Below, piece by piece: positions 17,056 to 26,118 of a stretch of 64,000 bases of DNA; position 1 is the first letter of the stretch; every line of letters starts with the position of its first letter. The notes under the pieces are model-generated. The model saw only the letters and a list, made by a program, of their open reading frames with translations. It was not told the origin of the DNA and made no database searches. The DNA lies in NCBI GenBank assembly GCA_002364735.1, contig DEZB01000033.1:62001-126000 (forward strand). Direction: 5' to 3'. The stretch is from Bacteroidales bacterium UBA3143. Lineage in GTDB: Bacteria; Bacteroidota; Bacteroidia; Bacteroidales; Dysgonomonadaceae. The translations under genes were made by a program, and so were the position numbers.

Positions 17056-18228
17056 TTATTGCAACACTATGATTTTCTCTTCGCAAATAGTTACTTTCTC
17101 TAATCCTGTTTGTGTAACAAAGTAAGTATTCTCAATTCCCACAGCACCAATGCCTGGCAAAACAAACTTAGGCTCAAGGGCTATTGCCATTCCTTTTTGC
17201 AAAACCTCTCTGGAGCGGGGTGCAAACACTGGCGGTTCGTTTATCTCCAGCCCTACTCCATGACCAATGAACTTGGCTTGTTGGGTAGTTCCCATAAAAT
17301 ACTCTTCCATGTTGTTTTCAACAACCATCTCCATAGCCCTTTCATATACATCGGAACAGGCTACTCCTGCTTTCAGAAACGTCATGAACTCTTGATGCAT
17401 ACTAATGGAAAGTTGATGTGCGCGATGCGCTATTTCGGGAATTTCGCCCACAGAAAAGGTACGCGTCATATCACTCAAATAAGGCGTATAGTTGCCCGCC
17501 ATATCAATCATTATGGTTGTGCCTGGTTTCAATAGTTTGTTGGCAGAGCCAAGCGGAAGAAGTGGATCAATGCCACGTCCACCCAATGCAAAATCAAACG
17601 GAGAGGCTGCTTCAGCATTATCACCCGCAAGCAGACTGCCCATATAGATATCCATATTCTCACCAAAAGAGCGGAAAGCACCTATTGAACCTTCGCGTCT
17701 CATCACATATTCTATTTCTATTTGAAGATCAAGGTCAGTCATACCCAGTTTGTACAAAGAAGGGATTTGTTGGTACACCTTTGCATGGGCCAAAGCAGAT
17801 TTGCGTATTTGTTGCAACTCCGATTCAGATTTCACACTGCGTATTTGGCGCATAAATGCCGAAACACTTTTCATCTCGGGCATGCACAATGCTTTCTGAA
17901 AACGACTAACAGCGTTGTATGACAACACATCGTTTTCTAATAATATTCGCATGGGCACTGTCAAGTTTCGCTTCTGAAGAAGCTCGGGTAGTTGTTCTGG
18001 TTTTCTGATGAACTCAACGTTTTCTGCTTGCAAATTAACGGGCCGTTTTACAAACAAGATGGGTTCTCTATCGGGCAGAATATACATATATCCATCAAAA
18101 ATATATCCATTCAGATAGTACAGATTCACGGGGGATGAGATGATGCATGCATCTACTTGTTCATGTGCAATTTGTTTTTGAACCTTTTGCACCCTATTTT
18201 TAATCTCTTCCTTTTGTAACATATTCAT
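17056..18228 (-). CDS. M24 family Xaa-Pro aminopeptidase-like protein
   Basis: Metallopeptidase of the creatinase/aminopeptidase P fold. Metal ligands of the C-terminal pita-bread domain are visible: Asp in TIMIDMAGNYTPYLSDMTRTF (two Asp), His in GHGVGLEINEPPVF, Glu in IALEPKF and Glu in GIENTYFV. An N-terminal creatinase-like domain precedes it. I chose ATG 18228 (390 aa). A longer frame from TTG 18258 would overlap a -7 box (18256-18263 on the minus strand). The gene stands alone, downstream of the 42-bp repeat array. Specificity is unproven; a dipeptidase role is possible. Confidence 0.88.
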   Translation of the reverse strand: MNMLQKEEIKNRVQKVQKQIAHEQVDACIISSPVNLYYLNGYIFDGYMYILPDREPILFVKRPVNLQAENVEFIRKPEQLPELLQKRNLTVPMRILLENDVLSYNAVSRFQKALCMPEMKSVSAFMRQIRSVKSESELQQIRKSALAHAKVYQQIPSLYKLGMTDLDLQIEIEYVMRREGSIGAFRSFGENMDIYMGSLLAGDNAEAASPFDFALGGRGIDPLLPLGSANKLLKPGTTIMIDMAGNYTPYLSDMTRTFSVGEIPEIAHRAHQLSISMHQEFMTFLKAGVACSDVYERAMEMVVENNMEEYFMGTTQQAKFIGHGVGLEINEPPVFAPRSREVLQKGMAIALEPKFVLPGIGAVGIENTYFVTQTGLEKVTICEEKIIVLQ

Positions 18229-18255
18229 TGTTTCTTTTTGTTGTTTCGTTAGATA

Positions 18256-18263
18256 CAAAAATA
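18256..18263 (-). promoter_or_regulatory. Promoter -7 box of the M24 peptidase gene
   Basis: On the minus strand the sequence reads TATTTTTG, matching TAnnTTTG, about 28 bases upstream of ATG 18228. It decides against the longer TTG start. The region upstream of it is the 42-bp repeat array. Confidence 0.55.
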
Positions 18264-18354
18264 ATCAATCTTTGTCATAATACAGAAACTGAGGGTAAGA
18301 ATGTGTTGTGAAGTATAAAACATACAGTAAAGCTGTCAAAGCGATCGCTGTTTA

Positions 18355-18575
18355 TGCTTTTTAGCGTTGGAAAGGACTAAAAGTTGAAAACTTTAGTGCT
18401 TTTTAGTGCTGGGAAGGCCTAAAAGTTGAAAACTTTAGTGCTTTTTGTCGCTAAGAAGGCATAAAGTTGAAAGCTTATGTGCTTCTTAACGCTGGGAAGG
18501 GGTAAAATTTAGAAATGTGTACGTTTTTTATCGCTAAGAAGGGGTAAAGTGTCAAAATGTGTATGCTCTTTGTGT
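18355..18575. repeat. Tandem array of ~41-42-bp units (five plus a partial)
   Basis: Units begin TGCTTTTT or variants at 18355, 18397, 18439, 18480, 18520 and 18562, giving periods of 42, 42, 41, 40 and 42. Each carries a GCTrrGAAGG block, then TAAA-GTTgaAAA-CTTT. In units 1 and 2 this last part is an inverted repeat CTAAAAGTT-ga-AAACTTTAG. The array fills most of the aroE to M24-peptidase gap (18264-18642). The period is not a multiple of three, and no frame stays open with a repeated peptide, so it is not coding. Confidence 0.8.
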
Positions 18576-18642
18576 CATTTTGTCAATATCCTTTATTGCT
18601 TTTTGCAGATATGGTTCAAAAACCGAGGGCAAGCAAGAAATA

Positions 18643-19401
18643 CTACTCCCCTTTGCTCCAAATCTCCCAAGCAGCCAACGCTTGCAATTGCAACATCTCC
18701 GAACCATTCTTTATAGTTGCTCCCATCTCTTTCCCTTTTTTCAAAAAGGAAGTTTCAGTTGGGTTGTACACCAAGTCAAACAATAAATGATTGGGCGTAA
18801 GTGAGGAATAAGGTAGTTCTGGATGCTCCTCCACATTTGGAAAGGTGCCCAATGGAGTGGTATTAACAATAATCAGGTGCTGGGTTATCACTTCTGGGGT
18901 AAGCATTTCGTACGTATAGCTGTTCTCTCTTGCACTGCGTGAAACATATTTCCACTTAATGCCCAGTGATTCCAATGCTTTGCAAACTGCTTTGGATGCA
19001 CCTCCGGTGCCAAGCACCAAGGCCGATGGCTTGTGCTCTTGATGAATGAGTGGCGCAATAGACTGCTTGAAACCAACGTAATCAGTATTGTGACCTGTCA
19101 ACCTGTAGCCATATGAATTGCCAAAGTCGCGCTCAATCTTTATTACATTTACAGCACCAATCTCTTTGGCTGCAGGCGCTATTTCATCTAAAAAGGGAAT
19201 GACCGTTTCTTTGTATGGAATGGTTACATTCAAGCCTTTCAGGTGTGGATTAAAGACAATGACTCTACGCAATTCATGAATATCCTCAATCTCAAAATTG
19301 AGATACTCGGCATCAATAGCTTCCTTTTCAAACTTCTCGTTGAAAAACTTTGATGAAAATGAATGCTTCAATGGGTAGCCTATCAGTCCAAATGTTATCA
19401 T
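18643..19401 (-). CDS. aroE: Shikimate dehydrogenase
   Basis: NADPH-dependent reduction of 3-dehydroshikimate to shikimate in aromatic amino-acid synthesis. The N-terminal substrate domain shows GLIGYPLKHSFSSKFFNEKF (about 5-24) and NVTIPYKETVIPFLDE with the catalytic Lys. NTDYVGFKQS and the Rossmann loop LVLGTGGASKAVCKAL follow. NTTPLGTFPN marks the C-terminal part. The 252-aa length is slightly short but normal for Bacteroidota. It is the last gene of the purC-menG-aroE group; only one base separates it from menG. Confidence 0.95.
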   Translation of the reverse strand: MITFGLIGYPLKHSFSSKFFNEKFEKEAIDAEYLNFEIEDIHELRRVIVFNPHLKGLNVTIPYKETVIPFLDEIAPAAKEIGAVNVIKIERDFGNSYGYRLTGHNTDYVGFKQSIAPLIHQEHKPSALVLGTGGASKAVCKALESLGIKWKYVSRSARENSYTYEMLTPEVITQHLIIVNTTPLGTFPNVEEHPELPYSSLTPNHLLFDLVYNPTETSFLKKGKEMGATIKNGSEMLQLQALAAWEIWSKGE

Positions 19402-19402
19402 A

Positions 19403-20155
19403 TCACTCTGCTGCTTTTTCAGCTAAATATATGGTGCAAACACCCAATGTAAGGCTCCAACTCTTGACGTTCGAAAAACCACATTTCTTTAATATGCTCA
19501 CCATCTCTTCTCCTTGTGGGAAAACTTTGATTGATTCAGGCAAATAATCATACGCCCTTTTGTCATTAGAGAGTAGGCGCGTAATAAATGGGATAAAGCT
19601 ATTGGAATAGATGTTATAAAAAAACTTGATGGGCTGATATTTCGGAGTGGTCAACTCAAGAAACATGAAAACTCCACCTGGATTAAGCACGCGCACTATT
19701 TCTTGAAAGCTTTTATCAATATCTGCAAAATTGCGTACACCAAATGAAGCAATGGCTGCATCAAAGGTTTCGTTGCCGAAGGTCATGTCTGCACAATCTT
19801 GGTGCTCGAAAGAAATAATATCGCTCAACTGAGCTTTCTTTACTTTCTCTCTCCCCACATCCATCATGCCGTCAGAGATATCAATGCCCGTTATTTGTTT
19901 TGGCTTAGGCTTCAATATATTGTTTGCCAAAATAGCAAAGTCTCCCGTTCCAGTGGCAATGTCAAGCAGGTTGTGGGTGCGATAGCCTTGTAGTTTACTG
20001 AGAGCTTTCTTTCTCCAGCCCATGTCCATGCCAAGTGAGAGCCAGCTGTTCAATGCATCGTATCGTGAAGCAATGCCGTTAAACATATGCTCCACCTGCA
20101 CACTCTTTGACTCGTCCGTTTTGTAGGGTATTACTTTCTCTGATTTGTAGCTCAC
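19403..20155 (-). CDS. menG: Demethylmenaquinone methyltransferase
   Basis: SAM-dependent class I methyltransferase of the UbiE/MenG family, last step of menaquinone synthesis. Motif I is [13 protein letters not shown]. The family segments [23 protein letters not shown] near the N-terminus and [28 protein letters not shown] are clear. As Bacteroidales use menaquinone and not ubiquinone, MenG is the right name. The ATG overlaps the purC stop by 4 bases, so translation is probably coupled; aroE follows almost directly. Confidence 0.95.
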   Translation of the reverse strand: MSYKSEKVIPYKTDESKSVQVEHMFNGIASRYDALNSWLSLGMDMGWRKKALSKLQGYRTHNLLDIATGTGDFAILANNILKPKPKQITGIDISDGMMDVGREKVKKAQLSDIISFEHQDCADMTFGNETFDAAIASFGVRNFADIDKSFQEIVRVLNPGGVFMFLELTTPKYQPIKFFYNIYSNSFIPFITRLLSNDKRAYDYLPESIKVFPQGEEMVSILKKCGFSNVKSWSLTLGVCTIYLAEKAAE

Positions 20156-21096
20156 TGTTTCAAATATTGAATGATGTTTTCTTCGATACTTTCAGCCAAG
20201 TTGTGTGTATCTGTTTTCTCAAACTTGTCACCTGTAATAATTTCATACAGCTCAATATACCTTTCAGAAACTTCATTGCAATAGCTTTCGGTCATTTCGG
20301 GTACTTGCTGCCCTTCCTTTCCCTGAAAACCATTATCCATCAACCATTTTCTTACAAACTCTTTTGACAATTGTCTTTGTTCCTCACCTTTATCAAATCG
20401 TTCTTGGTAGCCCTCTTTGTAGAAATAGCGAGAAGAGTCGGGTGTGTGAATTTCATCAATGAGATAGATGGTATCACCGTGTTTGCCAAACTCATATTTT
20501 GTGTCCACCAGAATCAAACCTTTTTCATCTGCAATCTCCGTTCCTCTATTGAAAAGAGCAAGTGAATACGCTTCTAATTGTTCGTATTCTTCTTTGTTTA
20601 CCAATCCTTGCGCTATAATTTCTTCACGGGTGATGTTTTCATCGTGTCCTTCGTCTGCTTTGGTGGTTGGTGTAAGAATGGGTGAAGGAAATCGTTCGTT
20701 TTCTCTCATCCCTTCAGGTAGTTTCACCCCGCAAATAGAGCGTGCTCCATTTTTATACTCTCTCCAAGCACTGCCTGTAAGGTATCCCCTAACAATCATC
20801 TCAACTCTGTAGGGTTCGCAACGAACGCCTGCCGTAACCAATGGATGAGGCATGGCTTGTTTCCAATTGGGAATGATATCAGCTGTCGCATCCAAAAACT
20901 TTGCTGCAATCTGATTCAACACTTGCCCTTTGTATGGAATACCCTGAGGAAGCACCACATCGAAAGCCGAAATGCGGTCTGTAGCAATCATAATCAAGGT
21001 GTCTTCGCCAATGGTGTACACATCGCGAACTTTACCTTTATACACTTTTGTTTGTCCTGGAAATTTATAGTTGGTAGACGTTAAAGTATTATCCAT
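20152..21096 (-). CDS. purC: Phosphoribosylaminoimidazole-succinocarboxamide synthase
   Basis: SAICAR synthetase of purine synthesis: joins aspartate to CAIR with ATP. Family blocks: [23 protein letters not shown] near the N-terminus with the ATP loop, [31 protein letters not shown] and LVDTKYEFG plus [12 protein letters not shown] near the C-terminus (signature 2). Length 314 aa belongs to the longer eukaryote-like branch common in Bacteroidota. First gene of the purC-menG-aroE operon; another purine gene (purF-like) lies just upstream beyond phoH. Confidence 0.96.
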   Translation of the reverse strand: MDNTLTSTNYKFPGQTKVYKGKVRDVYTIGEDTLIMIATDRISAFDVVLPQGIPYKGQVLNQIAAKFLDATADIIPNWKQAMPHPLVTAGVRCEPYRVEMIVRGYLTGSAWREYKNGARSICGVKLPEGMRENERFPSPILTPTTKADEGHDENITREEIIAQGLVNKEEYEQLEAYSLALFNRGTEIADEKGLILVDTKYEFGKHGDTIYLIDEIHTPDSSRYFYKEGYQERFDKGEEQRQLSKEFVRKWLMDNGFQGKEGQQVPEMTESYCNEVSERYIELYEIITGDKFEKTDTHNLAESIEENIIQYLKQ

Positions 21097-21146
21097 TGTA
21101 TTGTTCTTTTTTTATAATTGAGATTGTATGATTTGTAATTGAGCCC

Positions 21147-22115
21147 TTATTTTGATTTTCTTTCTTCCGAGTCCTTTGCTTCACTCTTCTCGTAAGCTTC
21201 AACAATGCGTTGCACGAGTTTGTGACGCACAATATCTTTTTTATTGAACTCCACTTTGCCCACTCCTTTCACATTGCGTAAAACAGAAAGTGCGTGCAAC
21301 AAGCCAGATTGCTGATAAGATGGCAAATCTATTTGCGTCAAGTCGCCCGTTACAATCATTTTGGCATTCATCCCCATTCGGGTCAAAAACATTTTAATTT
21401 GAGCCTTTGACGTATTTTGCGCTTCGTCCAATATGATGATGGCATCGCTAAGAGTACGTCCACGCATAAAGGCCAATGGAGCTATTTGAATAACTTTAGT
21501 TTCTAAATAATCTTTTAGTTTGAGCGGTGGCAACATATCCTCCAATGCATCATAGAGCGGTTGCAGATATGGATCAATTTTTTCTTTCATATCGCCTGGC
21601 AAGAAACCCAACTTTTCACCTGCCTCAACGGCTGGCCTGCTCAATATGATTTTCCTAACCTCTCTGTTCTTGAGTGCTCTCACGGCAAGGGCTATGGCTG
21701 TGTATGTTTTACCCGATCCAGCAGGACCTATTGCAAAGACCATATCGTTTTCGTCAAACTCAGTCACCAACTTTCGTTGATTTTCAGTACGACCCAAAAT
21801 AGGTTTGCCATTTAAGCCATATATGATAAGATTTTGCTGATTAACTATTTCAGGTGTTTTGCCTTTCACAATATCAAGAATGTCTTCTTCTTTCAACACG
21901 TTTGTCTTGATACTGAATTTCTCCAATTCACGAATTTTTTCTTCGAATTTTATTAGTTCTGTTTCGTCACCAACTGCTTTAACTACGTTGCCCCTTGCTA
22001 CAATTCTTATCTTTGGATACAAGGTTTTCAGCAAATGAAGATTGTTATTGTTCGTTCCAAAAAAAACGACAGGATCTATGTCCTCTAATATTATTATTCG
22101 TTCAATCATTGGCAT
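21147..22115 (-). CDS. PhoH family ATPase (PhoH-like protein)
   Basis: Cytosolic P-loop protein. An N-terminal KH-like part (about 1-105) is followed by the PhoH domain. Walker A is GPAGSGKT (130-137). LSRPAVEAGEKLGFLPGDMKEKIDPYLQPLYDAL is the family signature. Walker B is IIILDEAQN (about 225-233), followed by ALSVLRNVKGVGKVEF. It resembles YbeZ, which works with the YbeY endoribonuclease in rRNA maturation; ybeY is not visible here. Its start overlaps the purF-like gene end by 14 bases, so they are co-transcribed. Confidence 0.93.
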   Translation of the reverse strand: MPMIERIIILEDIDPVVFFGTNNNNLHLLKTLYPKIRIVARGNVVKAVGDETELIKFEEKIRELEKFSIKTNVLKEEDILDIVKGKTPEIVNQQNLIIYGLNGKPILGRTENQRKLVTEFDENDMVFAIGPAGSGKTYTAIALAVRALKNREVRKIILSRPAVEAGEKLGFLPGDMKEKIDPYLQPLYDALEDMLPPLKLKDYLETKVIQIAPLAFMRGRTLSDAIIILDEAQNTSKAQIKMFLTRMGMNAKMIVTGDLTQIDLPSYQQSGLLHALSVLRNVKGVGKVEFNKKDIVRHKLVQRIVEAYEKSEAKDSEERKSK

Positions 22116-24030
22116 GCTTGAATGTTAGTTTAAATTGATAGGTTTTGTTTTCCGAACCCTCTATGTAGTTTATAAACGCATCGTTAACGACTTTGTTTCC
22201 ACCAGGGGTTGGATAATCTCCCGAAAAATACCAATCACCTTTATGATTCGGACAAGCTTTGTGTAAATCTTCTATCGTTTGAAACACAATTTTCACTTCA
22301 GCCTTTGTTCCTTTCGGAGTAAGCATTTCGGCAATTTTGTCTGAAACTTGTTGCTCTGTAAATTGTCCGTATATTTCCTTTACATAGTTTACTATTTCGC
22401 CAGTCTTCTTGTTTTTTTGTTCTACAGCTTTCCTGTACACTTCATCAATGATGTGTTGTTTGTCTTCAGTTTTCAACAACTCCATTGCTGCCCTAAACGC
22501 TATAAATTCACTCATTTTAGACATATCTATGCCGTAGCAATCGGGATATCTAATTTGAGGAGAAGACGATACAATTACAATTTTGACAGGGTCAAGCCTA
22601 TCTAAAATCTTTATAATACTTTCTTTGAGGGTTGTTCCTCGCACAATGCTGTCATCTATAATTACCAATGTATCTTTGTCTCTCACCAATGAACCATATG
22701 TAACATCATATACGTGAGCAGCCAAATCGTTTCGAGTATTGCCTTGCGCAATAAAAGTGCGCAACTTTATATCCTTGAGGGCTACTTTCTCAGAGCGTAC
22801 ACGTTTAGATAAGATACACTCTATTTCTTCTTTTGACAAAGAGTCTCTGTTTTCGGAGATAAGCAAGGCCCTTTCGTGATTGAAATGATTTTCCAATCCT
22901 TCTAACATACCCAAATAAGCAACCTCAGCTGTGTTTGGGATAAAAGAAAAAACAGTGTTTTCGAAGTCGTGATTAATTATTTCAAGAATATTTGGGATAA
23001 GCAATTCACCCAACTTCTTTCTTTCGCGGTAGATATCGTAATCTGATCCACGTGAAAAATAAATCCGTTCGAAGGAACAAGGTGTAATCTTATTTTTAGG
23101 AGGTATAATTTGAGAGAGGTAAAAAGTGCCATCTTTTTTTATTACTAAGGCTTCTCCTGGTTGCAACTCTATAATATCTTCTTTTTTCAGATTGAAAGCA
23201 GTTTGAATGACAGGTCTTTCAGACGCAACAACTGCAACTTCTTCATCAATGTAATAAAATGCAGTTCTAATTCCCCACGGATCGCGCATTGTAAATGCAT
23301 CGCCACAGCCAATCAGTCCGCTTATTACATAACCACCATCCCACAATGCTGCTGCACGTTTCAACAAGAAAGGAATATCTAATTCTTTCTCTATCTTTCG
23401 GGTTAGTAGATGTCCATCATTGAAATCATCTTTAAATTTATCGTACTGGTATTGAACTTCTCTATCTAAATAATGACCCAATAACTCTAACATCACAAAT
23501 GTATCGGCAAAATCGCGCGGATGTTGTCCTTCCGACAAAAGATGTTGAAACATCTCTTCTACATTTGTCATATTAAAATTGCCAGCAATGGCCAAGTTAC
23601 GCGAAGTCCAGTTGTTCCTTCTAAGAAATGGGTGAACATATGACAAAGATGTACGCCCTGTAGTGCTGTAACGCAAGTGTCCTAAAAACAACTCACCAGC
23701 GAAAGGAACATTTTTCTTTGCATAATTTACATCTTGCAATTTTTCGGGCGTAAAATGCGATAAAGCTTCACCAACTTTGCCAAACACTTCTGAAATAGCA
23801 CCTGTACCCAGTGCTCGTTCCCGAAAAATAAATTCGCTACCAGGTGATGGATCTAATTTAACAGCTGCCAATCCTGCGCCTTCTTGCCCACGATTGTGCT
23901 GTTTCTCCATCAACAGGTAAAGTTTATGCAAACCATATTGCCAAGTGTCGTATTTTTTTTGATAGAATGAGAGGGGTTTCAATAGTCGAACTAAAGCAAT
24001 GCCGCACTCATGTTTTATTGAATCTGCCAT
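22102..24030 (-). CDS. Amidophosphoribosyltransferase-like protein (long PurF type)
   Basis: Two-domain enzyme of the PurF class. The N-terminal Ntn glutamine amidotransferase starts MADSIKHECGIALVR, with the likely nucleophile Cys9 if residues 1-8 are removed, and shows EKQHNRGQEGAGLA and FLGHLRYSTTGRTS. The C-terminal phosphoribosyltransferase domain has the PRPP loop LVIIDDSIVRGTTL near 456. At 642 aa it is about 150 residues longer than classic PurF, with an added C-terminal region (about 540-642). Such long forms are a Bacteroidota type, often present next to a normal PurF elsewhere. I cannot tell whether this is the main purine enzyme. Confidence 0.85.
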   Translation of the reverse strand: MADSIKHECGIALVRLLKPLSFYQKKYDTWQYGLHKLYLLMEKQHNRGQEGAGLAAVKLDPSPGSEFIFRERALGTGAISEVFGKVGEALSHFTPEKLQDVNYAKKNVPFAGELFLGHLRYSTTGRTSLSYVHPFLRRNNWTSRNLAIAGNFNMTNVEEMFQHLLSEGQHPRDFADTFVMLELLGHYLDREVQYQYDKFKDDFNDGHLLTRKIEKELDIPFLLKRAAALWDGGYVISGLIGCGDAFTMRDPWGIRTAFYYIDEEVAVVASERPVIQTAFNLKKEDIIELQPGEALVIKKDGTFYLSQIIPPKNKITPCSFERIYFSRGSDYDIYRERKKLGELLIPNILEIINHDFENTVFSFIPNTAEVAYLGMLEGLENHFNHERALLISENRDSLSKEEIECILSKRVRSEKVALKDIKLRTFIAQGNTRNDLAAHVYDVTYGSLVRDKDTLVIIDDSIVRGTTLKESIIKILDRLDPVKIVIVSSSPQIRYPDCYGIDMSKMSEFIAFRAAMELLKTEDKQHIIDEVYRKAVEQKNKKTGEIVNYVKEIYGQFTEQQVSDKIAEMLTPKGTKAEVKIVFQTIEDLHKACPNHKGDWYFSGDYPTPGGNKVVNDAFINYIEGSENKTYQFKLTFKHAND

Positions 24031-24170
24031 GTATTAATCTATTATGATACAAAATTAAGCCAATTACGTCAAGAATGGGTATGATTGAAGATAAAAAATT
24101 GAAAATTGAAAAGCACCAAGGATGAAACTTCTGAATGCTATAAGGCAATCACACGATGGAGAATTTAAAC

Positions 24171-24431
24171 TTTTGTACCCTACAAAACCAATCCCGCAGA
24201 AAATTTTAGACTTTTGTACCCTACAAAACCATTTGCACGGAAAATTTTAAACTTTCGTAGGCTACAAAACGATAAATCAAAAAAATTAAGACTTTTGTAG
24301 GGTACAAAACCATTAAATCTGAAAGATATCATCCATTGTTGGTTGCAAAACTGATTATCTTGTCGTTTTTGCCCTTTTGTGAGATACAAAGAATACATTC
24401 AAAATGCAGCGACCTTTTGTATGTGACACCT
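24171..24431. repeat. Array of seven 41-bp units with a TTTTGTA-N3-TACAAAA palindrome
   Basis: Units start at 24171, 24212, 24253, 24293, 24334, 24375 and 24415, periods 41, 41, 40, 41, 41 and 40. The first four have near-perfect palindromes (GTACCCTAC, GTACCCTAC, GTAGGCTAC, GTAGGGTAC within TTTTGTA...TACAAAA). Units five to seven decay. The spacers share GAAAATTTTArAC. The array fills the divergent gap between the purF-like gene (-) and dgt (+). The overlapping minus-strand open frame repeats a peptide only by accident and is not a gene. Confidence 0.85.
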
Positions 24432-24575
24432 ACCATAGATTATTTTATTTCAAAAGGATGTAACCTGTATATGTGCTTAAAAAACTAATATCCTATTGAA
24501 GTAGCAAAAAACAACCTTCGTTTCATTTTAATCTTTTAGAAACTCATTGGGCTCGGCAAATATTTTAAGATTATG

Positions 24576-24583
24576 TATCTTTG
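24576..24583 (+). promoter_or_regulatory. dgt promoter -7 box
   Basis: TATCTTTG matches TAnnTTTG and lies 34 bases upstream of the dgt ATG. No good -33 TTTG is seen at the usual distance. Confidence 0.55.
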
Positions 24584-24616
24584 TTGTGAAACATACGCCC
24601 AAAAAAAGCAGAACAG

Positions 24617-25945
24617 ATGAAATGGACTAAACTACTATCTACTAAACGATTTGGCATGGAGCACTATCACGACCAGCGAAATCACGACAGAACAGAATAT
24701 CAACGAGATTATGACCGATTGATTTTTTCATCACCATTTCGGAGGTTGCAAAACAAAACACAGGTATTTCCATTGCCAGGAAGTGTTTTTGTGCACAACA
24801 GACTAACGCATAGCCTTGAAGTGGCAAGTGTTGGTCGATCTATAGGAAATTACGTTAGTAAAAAATTAACAAAAAAATATTCTGACGGCGATGCACACTT
24901 CGAAGAGATTGGAGACATTGTTGCTGCGGCTTGCCTTGCACACGATTTGGGAAATCCGCCTTTCGGGCATTCGGGCGAAAAAGCTATTGGCACTTTCTTC
25001 TCTGAGGGGAAAGGGCAAACACTAAAAGAAGAAGTGGAGAAGGAAGGTGGCAGATGGAGAGATTTTACACACTTTGAAGGAAATGCAAATGCTATACGAT
25101 TGCTCACGCATCAATTTGTGGGGCGTCGCTCGGGCGGATTTGTTATGACCTATTCCACTTTGGCTTCAATTGTAAAGTATCCATACTCCTCCGAATTGAG
25201 TGGTGATAAACAAAAGTTTGGATTCTTTGCTTCTGAGGAGAATAGTTACAAAAAAATTGCCGATGATTTAGAAATTCTGAAACTCAATGAAAGTCCTCTT
25301 AAGTATGTGCGATATCCACTGGTCTATTTGGTGGAGGCAGCCGACGACATTTGCTATCAGATCATGGACATTGAAGATGCTCACAAGCTAAACCTGTTGA
25401 CTACTGATAAAACAATTGCATTGTTTCTCGAGTTTTTTGAAGGTGACAGATTAGCTTCGGTTAAACGAACCATGGATTTGGTGGACGATGTGAATGAGAA
25501 GATTGGCTACCTGCGTTCCAGCATCATAGGCTTGCTTGTGAGGGAATGTGCAGAGGCATTTATGCTAAACGAAGAAGACATATTAAACGGTACATTCCAA
25601 GATACATTAATCAATTGCGTATCTGAAACAACTAGAGAAGCCTATGCGCAATGTTCTCAATTTGCAATTAGCAATATCTACAAGTCAAAAGAGGTATTAG
25701 ACATTGAATTGGCAGGTTATCATATCATTGGCTTCTTATTGGAACGCTTTATTGATGCCATTCAAAATCCATCGCATGCCTACTCTACCATTTTGCTTAA
25801 TCGCGTTCCCAAACAATATAATATGCATGCTACTAAAATAACGGAAAGGATACAAAGCGTTATCGACTTTGTATCAGGCATGACCGATGTGTATGCACTC
25901 GATTTATACCGAAAAATTACGGGAATGGACGTTCCTTTATTGTAG
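24617..25945 (+). CDS. dgt: Deoxyguanosinetriphosphate triphosphohydrolase
   Basis: HD-domain enzyme that splits dNTPs, mainly dGTP, to nucleoside and triphosphate. The HD metal ligands are visible in NRLTHSLEVASVGRSIG (His, about 63) and AACLAHDLGNPPFGHSGEKAI (His-Asp, about 104-124), with a later Asp in LVEAADDICYQIMD. The N-terminal DRDRLIFSSPFRRLQNKTQVFPL-like block is typical. At 442 aa it is of normal length. Single gene with its own promoter. Confidence 0.93.
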   Translation: MKWTKLLSTKRFGMEHYHDQRNHDRTEYQRDYDRLIFSSPFRRLQNKTQVFPLPGSVFVHNRLTHSLEVASVGRSIGNYVSKKLTKKYSDGDAHFEEIGDIVAAACLAHDLGNPPFGHSGEKAIGTFFSEGKGQTLKEEVEKEGGRWRDFTHFEGNANAIRLLTHQFVGRRSGGFVMTYSTLASIVKYPYSSELSGDKQKFGFFASEENSYKKIADDLEILKLNESPLKYVRYPLVYLVEAADDICYQIMDIEDAHKLNLLTTDKTIALFLEFFEGDRLASVKRTMDLVDDVNEKIGYLRSSIIGLLVRECAEAFMLNEEDILNGTFQDTLINCVSETTREAYAQCSQFAISNIYKSKEVLDIELAGYHIIGFLLERFIDAIQNPSHAYSTILLNRVPKQYNMHATKITERIQSVIDFVSGMTDVYALDLYRKITGMDVPLL

Positions 25946-26002
25946 AAACAGCAACTATCAATTTGACACAATAAAATTAATTTTGATTTTCTATTGATAT
26001 TA

Positions 26003-26034
26003 TTTGGATTGCTTTGATATCTTTTCTATATTTG
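26003..26034 (+). promoter_or_regulatory. Canonical Bacteroidota promoter upstream of a terminator-like hairpin
   Basis: TTTG (26003-26006), a 20-nt spacer, then TATATTTG (26027-26034). This is an exact match to the TTTG-N19-21-TAnnTTTG consensus. Transcription should begin near 26041. The first thing downstream is the hairpin at 26080-26112 and not a convincing gene. Confidence 0.6.
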
Positions 26035-26079
26035 TGATGTGGTTTTTTCATAATAGTATTAGATTTAAGGTTAACAAGT

Positions 26080-26118
26080 ATTGGTAGACTGTCGTGATGA
26101 CAATCTACCAATTTTTTT
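26080..26118 (+). terminator. Strong hairpin plus T8: terminator of a ~75-nt RNA or leader attenuator
   Basis: ATTGGTAGA (26080-26088) pairs with TCTACCAAT (26104-26112). After one C-A mismatch four more pairs (TGTC/GACA) continue the stem. A GTGAT loop closes it, and eight T follow. It could end transcripts from dgt, 135 bases upstream, or define a short RNA from the promoter at 26003-26034. Confidence 0.7.

Noticed and set aside
17110..17922. Three plus-strand open frames opposite the M24 peptidase gene
   Set aside because: They overlap a complete, motif-rich minus-strand gene and their products look like random His/Ser/Phe-rich shadows.
24180..24398. Minus-strand open frame with a repeated NGFV-YKSL peptide
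   Set aside because: It is formed by reading through the 41-bp palindrome array; the period is not a multiple of three and no start signal or family supports it.
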